Positions 61,869 to 64,000 of a DNA stretch of 64,000 bases are shown in pieces. How positions within the stretch are numbered: position 1 is the stretch's first letter; each line of letters opens with the position of its first letter. Origin of the DNA: Rhodobacteraceae bacterium LMO-JJ12 (GTDB lineage: Bacteria; Pseudomonadota; Alphaproteobacteria; Rhodobacterales; Rhodobacteraceae). The notes under the pieces are model-generated. The model was not told the origin of the DNA. It was given only the letters and a program-made list of their open reading frames with translations, and ran no database searches. A program made the translations under genes and the position numbers. The stretch is from contig JAKGBX010000001.1 of assembly GCA_021555075.1 (NCBI GenBank), positions 1,488,001-1,552,000 of the forward strand, written 5' to 3'.

Positions 61869-61901
61869 GCCGCGTTCGCCGACAAAGGGCGCAAATTCTC
61901 G

Positions 61902-61926
61902 GGAACGTTTTGCGCCGCTCACGGTT
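61902..61926 (+). promoter_or_regulatory. Possible EcfG general-stress promoter of csbD
   Basis: GGAAC (61902-61906) and GTT (61924-61926) are separated by 17 bp, the pattern recognised by EcfG-type sigma factors of Alphaproteobacteria, 44 bases before the csbD start. CsbD proteins are general-stress proteins in other bacteria, which fits. Confidence 0.5.
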
Positions 61927-61969
61927 GTTATGGGGAAGACAACGAGAAGGCAACGAAAGGAGAGACGAC

Positions 61970-62170
61970 ATGAATTGGGATCAAGTAAAAGGTAAATGGA
62001 CCGAACTCAAAGGCAAGGCCCGTGAGAACTGGGGCGAGCTGACCGACGATGAGTTGGACCAGGTCCAGGGCAACCGCGAACAGATGGTTGGTCTGGTTCA
62101 GCAGAAATACGGCAAGGCCAAAGAAGTGGCCGAGAAAGAAGTCGACGACTGGTCGGCGCGCATGGGCTGA
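61970..62170 (+). CDS. CsbD family stress protein
   Basis: A 66-residue highly charged helical protein with the CsbD signature (MNWDQVKGKWTELKGKARENWG...LTDDELDQVQGNREQ...VQQKYG). CsbD proteins are induced by general stress in many bacteria, with no known biochemical activity. The ATG at 61970 follows AAAGGAGAG. It forms a single-gene unit with a candidate stress promoter before it and a strong terminator 29 bases after its stop. Confidence 0.94.
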   Translation: MNWDQVKGKWTELKGKARENWGELTDDELDQVQGNREQMVGLVQQKYGKAKEVAEKEVDDWSARMG

Positions 62171-62198
62171 GTTTTTCCGCTGTTTGGTAGTGAGTGTG

Positions 62199-62227
62199 CC
62201 CCGGAGGTTTCGACCTCCGGGGTTTTT
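62199..62227 (+). terminator. Terminator after csbD
   Basis: CCCCGGAGGT and ACCTCCGGGG form a perfect 10-bp stem closed by a TTCG tetraloop and followed by TTTTT. A textbook intrinsic terminator. Confidence 0.92.
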
Positions 62228-62273
62228 CATGCGCTATGGGGTTGGCGCTATTTGAGGGGCAACGGGGGGCGGT

Positions 62274-62402
62274 TTATACCTTCTTCTTTGCACCGAGGCT
62301 GACGGGTTTGCCGAGGTTGGAATTGGCTGTGGCGCTGACCTTGGGTTGTTCTTTTTTCGGCTTCTTGGTTTCGCGGTTGCCGCGGTTTTTCTCTTTGGAC
62401 AT
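62274..62402 (-). CDS. Small basic conserved protein (42 residues)
   Basis: A 42-residue lysine-rich protein beginning MSKEKNRGNRETKKPKKEQ and ending KPVSLGAKKKV, with no cysteine or hydrophobic core. ATG 62402 follows AAGGGA at normal spacing. Short proteins of this look (KxKNRxNREVKKPK near the start) are common in Alphaproteobacteria and are often missed because of length. They may bind nucleic acid, but that is a guess from charge. Confidence 0.7.
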   Translation of the reverse strand: MSKEKNRGNRETKKPKKEQPKVSATANSNLGKPVSLGAKKKV

Positions 62403-62709
62403 GGTGTGGTTCCCTTAAGAGCGTTCCCGAAGGGCGTGACCCTGCGGGCCGTCGCGTCGTCAGTCGATCTTCGGCCCGGACTTGGTGCGGGTGATGATCC
62501 TTGGGAAGCGGCAGGGGCATGGTGTTTCTCATGGAGCCTGCGAGGGTGATGATACGCCTGTGTTGAGGGCCGAGCAAGAGATTTGAATAGGCGGATTTGG
62601 CGGAGAATTGCCCGGAATCATGGCGCTTGCGGCGCCCATTGCCGACAGGCGATTTGGTGAGGGGGGTGTGTTTGCTTGGGGAGAGTGGTTTGGCGGGATT
62701 AAGTGGGCA
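62403..62709. other. Intergenic region without visible genes
   Basis: About 307 bases between the small basic protein and the WYL-like gene. The base composition is ordinary at first and shifts to G/T-rich near 62640-62700. No frame, RNA gene or strong hairpin is seen. Confidence 0.4.
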
Positions 62710-63006
62710 TTATAGCTGAGCGATGATCCCGCCCTTCATAGCACTATCGTCGCGCCTATATTCTGGACGAGGGCCGTCAAACACGTCGCCGCCATCGTCG
62801 ACGCCGTTCGCTCGGTCCAACCGGAATAGTTGCCAGTTGACGTGTTCGCCTGACGCACTTGCTCCGCTAGTCTGGTATGCACGGATCAATATGTCGCCGC
62901 TAGAACTGTAACCGACCGCATGCGGTTCGACGTTCCGTACGCCGGGGTGATAGTCAATGATGAGGGTTTTGCGCCCCTCAATGGCGCTTTTGACAAGTTC
63001 CAACAT
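62710..63006 (-). CDS. Small WYL-domain-like protein
   Basis: A 98-residue protein that looks like an isolated WYL-type ligand domain (LVKSAIEGRKTLIIDYHPG, VEPHAVGYSSSGDILIRAYQ, WQLFRLDRANGV). WYL domains sense nucleotides or nucleic acid in many defence-associated regulators, but here no DNA-binding part is present. ATG 63006 lies seven bases after GGAG; a longer reading to 63162 is possible. Composition around it is lower in GC than the rest of the window, suggesting acquisition. Confidence 0.6.
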   Translation of the reverse strand: MLELVKSAIEGRKTLIIDYHPGVRNVEPHAVGYSSSGDILIRAYQTSGASASGEHVNWQLFRLDRANGVDDGGDVFDGPRPEYRRDDSAMKGGIIAQL

Positions 63007-63300
63007 TGTATACTCCATCGCTGTGTGCGACGGGTCATTGACTTGCCATGATTCTGAATCGTAGGATTCAGTCATTGGGAGGCTATCCGCAGCGACCCGT
63101 CTATGGGTTGCAGATACCACAATATCAGCGCCGCCTTGGCCTAGGCACCCTAGGAGGCGCATCCATTTTTAGTACGTCACGACGATCATGGAATCTTGAA
63201 CGCGATTGAGTCAAGCGCAGGATTGCATTCAACGACACAGATCGTTGCATACTCCCACACTATGTAGTGTTTTTCCGGTACCGCGCCCCTATTCTTATGT

Positions 63301-63429
63301 TCAGGTTAACACGGGTTTGTCAAATATACAATCGCCCAGTTTTTTGACATCACTCAAATACCTAGTTAGCAAGTCATTAGCTTTATTGGGTAAGGTTCCG
63401 AAAGGTATAGTAAGCTCTTCCTCACTCAT
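63301..63429 (-). CDS. Small hypothetical protein coupled to parE
   Basis: A 42-residue frame, MSEEELTIPFGTLPNKAND...FDKPVLT, whose ATG overlaps the parE stop in an ATGA, about nine bases after GGAGGAG inside the parE end. Its GC content is clearly lower than parE. No family is recognised. The overlap and ribosome-binding site favour a real gene, but the short length leaves doubt; it could also be a chance frame in acquired DNA. Confidence 0.4.
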   Translation of the reverse strand: MSEEELTIPFGTLPNKANDLLTRYLSDVKKLGDCIFDKPVLT

Positions 63430-64000
63430 ACATCCAACTCCTCCACAAACCGCGCGTTTTCCTGAATATACTGGAACCGCAATTCCGGCTTCTTGCCCAT
63501 CAGGCGCTCGACCAGATCTGAGGTTTCGCCGGGTTCGTCTTCGTCGATGGTGACGCGGATGAGCCTGCGGGTTTTGGGGTCCATCGTGGTCTCCTTGAGA
63601 TCCTTGGCGTCCATTTCGCCGAGGCCCTTGAACCGCTGCACGTCGATCTTGCCTTTGCCGCCCAGACCCTTTTCGAACACGGCGTCTTTTTCGGCGTCGT
63701 TGGCGACATAGACGCGGCGCGCGCCTTGGGTCAGGCGATAGAGCGGTGGGCAGGCGAGGTAGAGGTGGCCGTTGTCGATCAGCGGGCGCATCTGGGTGAA
63801 GAAGAATGTCATCAGCAGGGCCGCGATATGGGCGCCGTCGACGTCGGCGTCGGTCATGATGATGATCTTCTCATAGCGCAGATCTTCGAGGTTGAATTTG
63901 CTGCCCATGCCACAGCCAAGGCTCTCGCAGAGGTCGGAGATTTCGGCGTTGGAGCCGAGTTTGGACGAGGCGGCGCCAAGGACGTTGAGGATCTTGCCTT
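63426..64000 (-). CDS. parE: DNA topoisomerase IV subunit B, C-terminal part
   Basis: ParE is the ATPase subunit of topoisomerase IV, which unlinks daughter chromosomes. The 190 residues visible belong to the TOPRIM domain and tail. GKILNVLGAASSKLGSNAEI and LGCGMGSKF are ParE-type rather than GyrB-type, and IIMTDADVDGAHI is the metal site, followed by PLYRLTQG and the QRFKGLGEMD block. The gene runs off the window edge, so the GHKL ATPase half is not seen. The stop overlaps a small downstream frame. Confidence 0.93.
   Translation of the reverse strand, partial: GKILNVLGAASSKLGSNAEISDLCESLGCGMGSKFNLEDLRYEKIIIMTDADVDGAHIAALLMTFFFTQMRPLIDNGHLYLACPPLYRLTQGARRVYVANDAEKDAVFEKGLGGKGKIDVQRFKGLGEMDAKDLKETTMDPKTRRLIRVTIDEDEPGETSDLVERLMGKKPELRFQYIQENARFVEELDV

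Noticed and set aside
63206-63553. A 115-codon plus-strand frame across the parE end
   Set aside because: Its second half is antisense to parE and the first half has no protein-like composition. The minus-strand 42-codon frame fits the parE overlap better.

Overview
The window looks like chromosomal DNA of an alphaproteobacterium of the order Rhodobacterales (Roseobacter/Rhodobacter group). The reasons are the gene order fabD-fabG-acpP-(HisA-like)-fabF-mltG, an mraZ-rsmH-ftsL-ftsI-murE-murF-mraY-murD division/cell-wall cluster, high-GC codon use, and above all a DUF1127 gene followed by four tandem hairpin pairs with CCUCCUCCC loops, the arrangement known as ccaF1-ccsR1-4 in Rhodobacter sphaeroides. 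The exact genus cannot be read from the sequence.

Layout. 1-5.9 kb: end of an unidentified gene, a bidirectional terminator, the fatty-acid synthesis genes fabD, fabG, acpP, fabF with a HisA-like paralogue between acpP and fabF, then mltG. 6.2-13.0 kb: HNH endonuclease, then a phenylacetate catabolism block (TetR regulator, paaK, paaI, paaG on minus; paaZ and a PaaX-type regulator on plus). 13.0-16.7 kb: CPA2/Kef antiporter, Lrp regulator divergent from hppD (tyrosine degradation). 16.8-23.4 kb: a 928-residue GspL/PilM-plus-PilP-like protein, metY, a glycosyltransferase-like protein and two small exported or anchored proteins. 23.5-25.2 kb: tRNA-Tyr, rlmB, a candidate structured small RNA, a CoA-binding protein. 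25.2-30.1 kb: histidine genes hisE, hisF, hisA, hisH, hisB on minus, interrupted by two tandem DUF2147 genes on plus.

30.2-37.2 kb: a lipoprotein hydrolase, a lone RAM-domain protein, and a TetR gene divergent from a tightly overlapping four-gene operon (flavin monooxygenase, SBF transporter, epimerase, SDR) with a perfect inverted repeat between them. 37.3-39.5 kb: a NaeI-like restriction enzyme with its cytosine-5 methyltransferase, beside tRNA-Gly. 39.6-48.9 kb: MAPEG protein, pyruvate carboxylase, FMN-dependent 2-hydroxyacid oxidase, ZIP transporter, UvrD/PcrA helicase, TehB. 49.2-49.9 kb: the CcaF1/CcsR stress RNA locus. 50.1-61.0 kb: mrp and the dcw cluster behind a 0.7-kb leader with a terminator-like hairpin and period-10 GGGA repeats. 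61.0-64.0 kb: a HExxH lipoprotein, CsbD under a possible general-stress promoter, small proteins, a low-GC patch, and the C-terminal part of parE.

Most of the window is core metabolism and envelope synthesis. Accessory content is concentrated at 33-39 kb (monooxygenase operon, restriction-modification pair) and 62.7-63.4 kb. The most interesting non-protein structures are the CcsR array, the candidate small RNA after rlmB, the mraZ leader, and a related pair of intergenic repeats at 48.2 and 61.8 kb. All functional calls rest on reading motifs and family resemblance; no database search was run.
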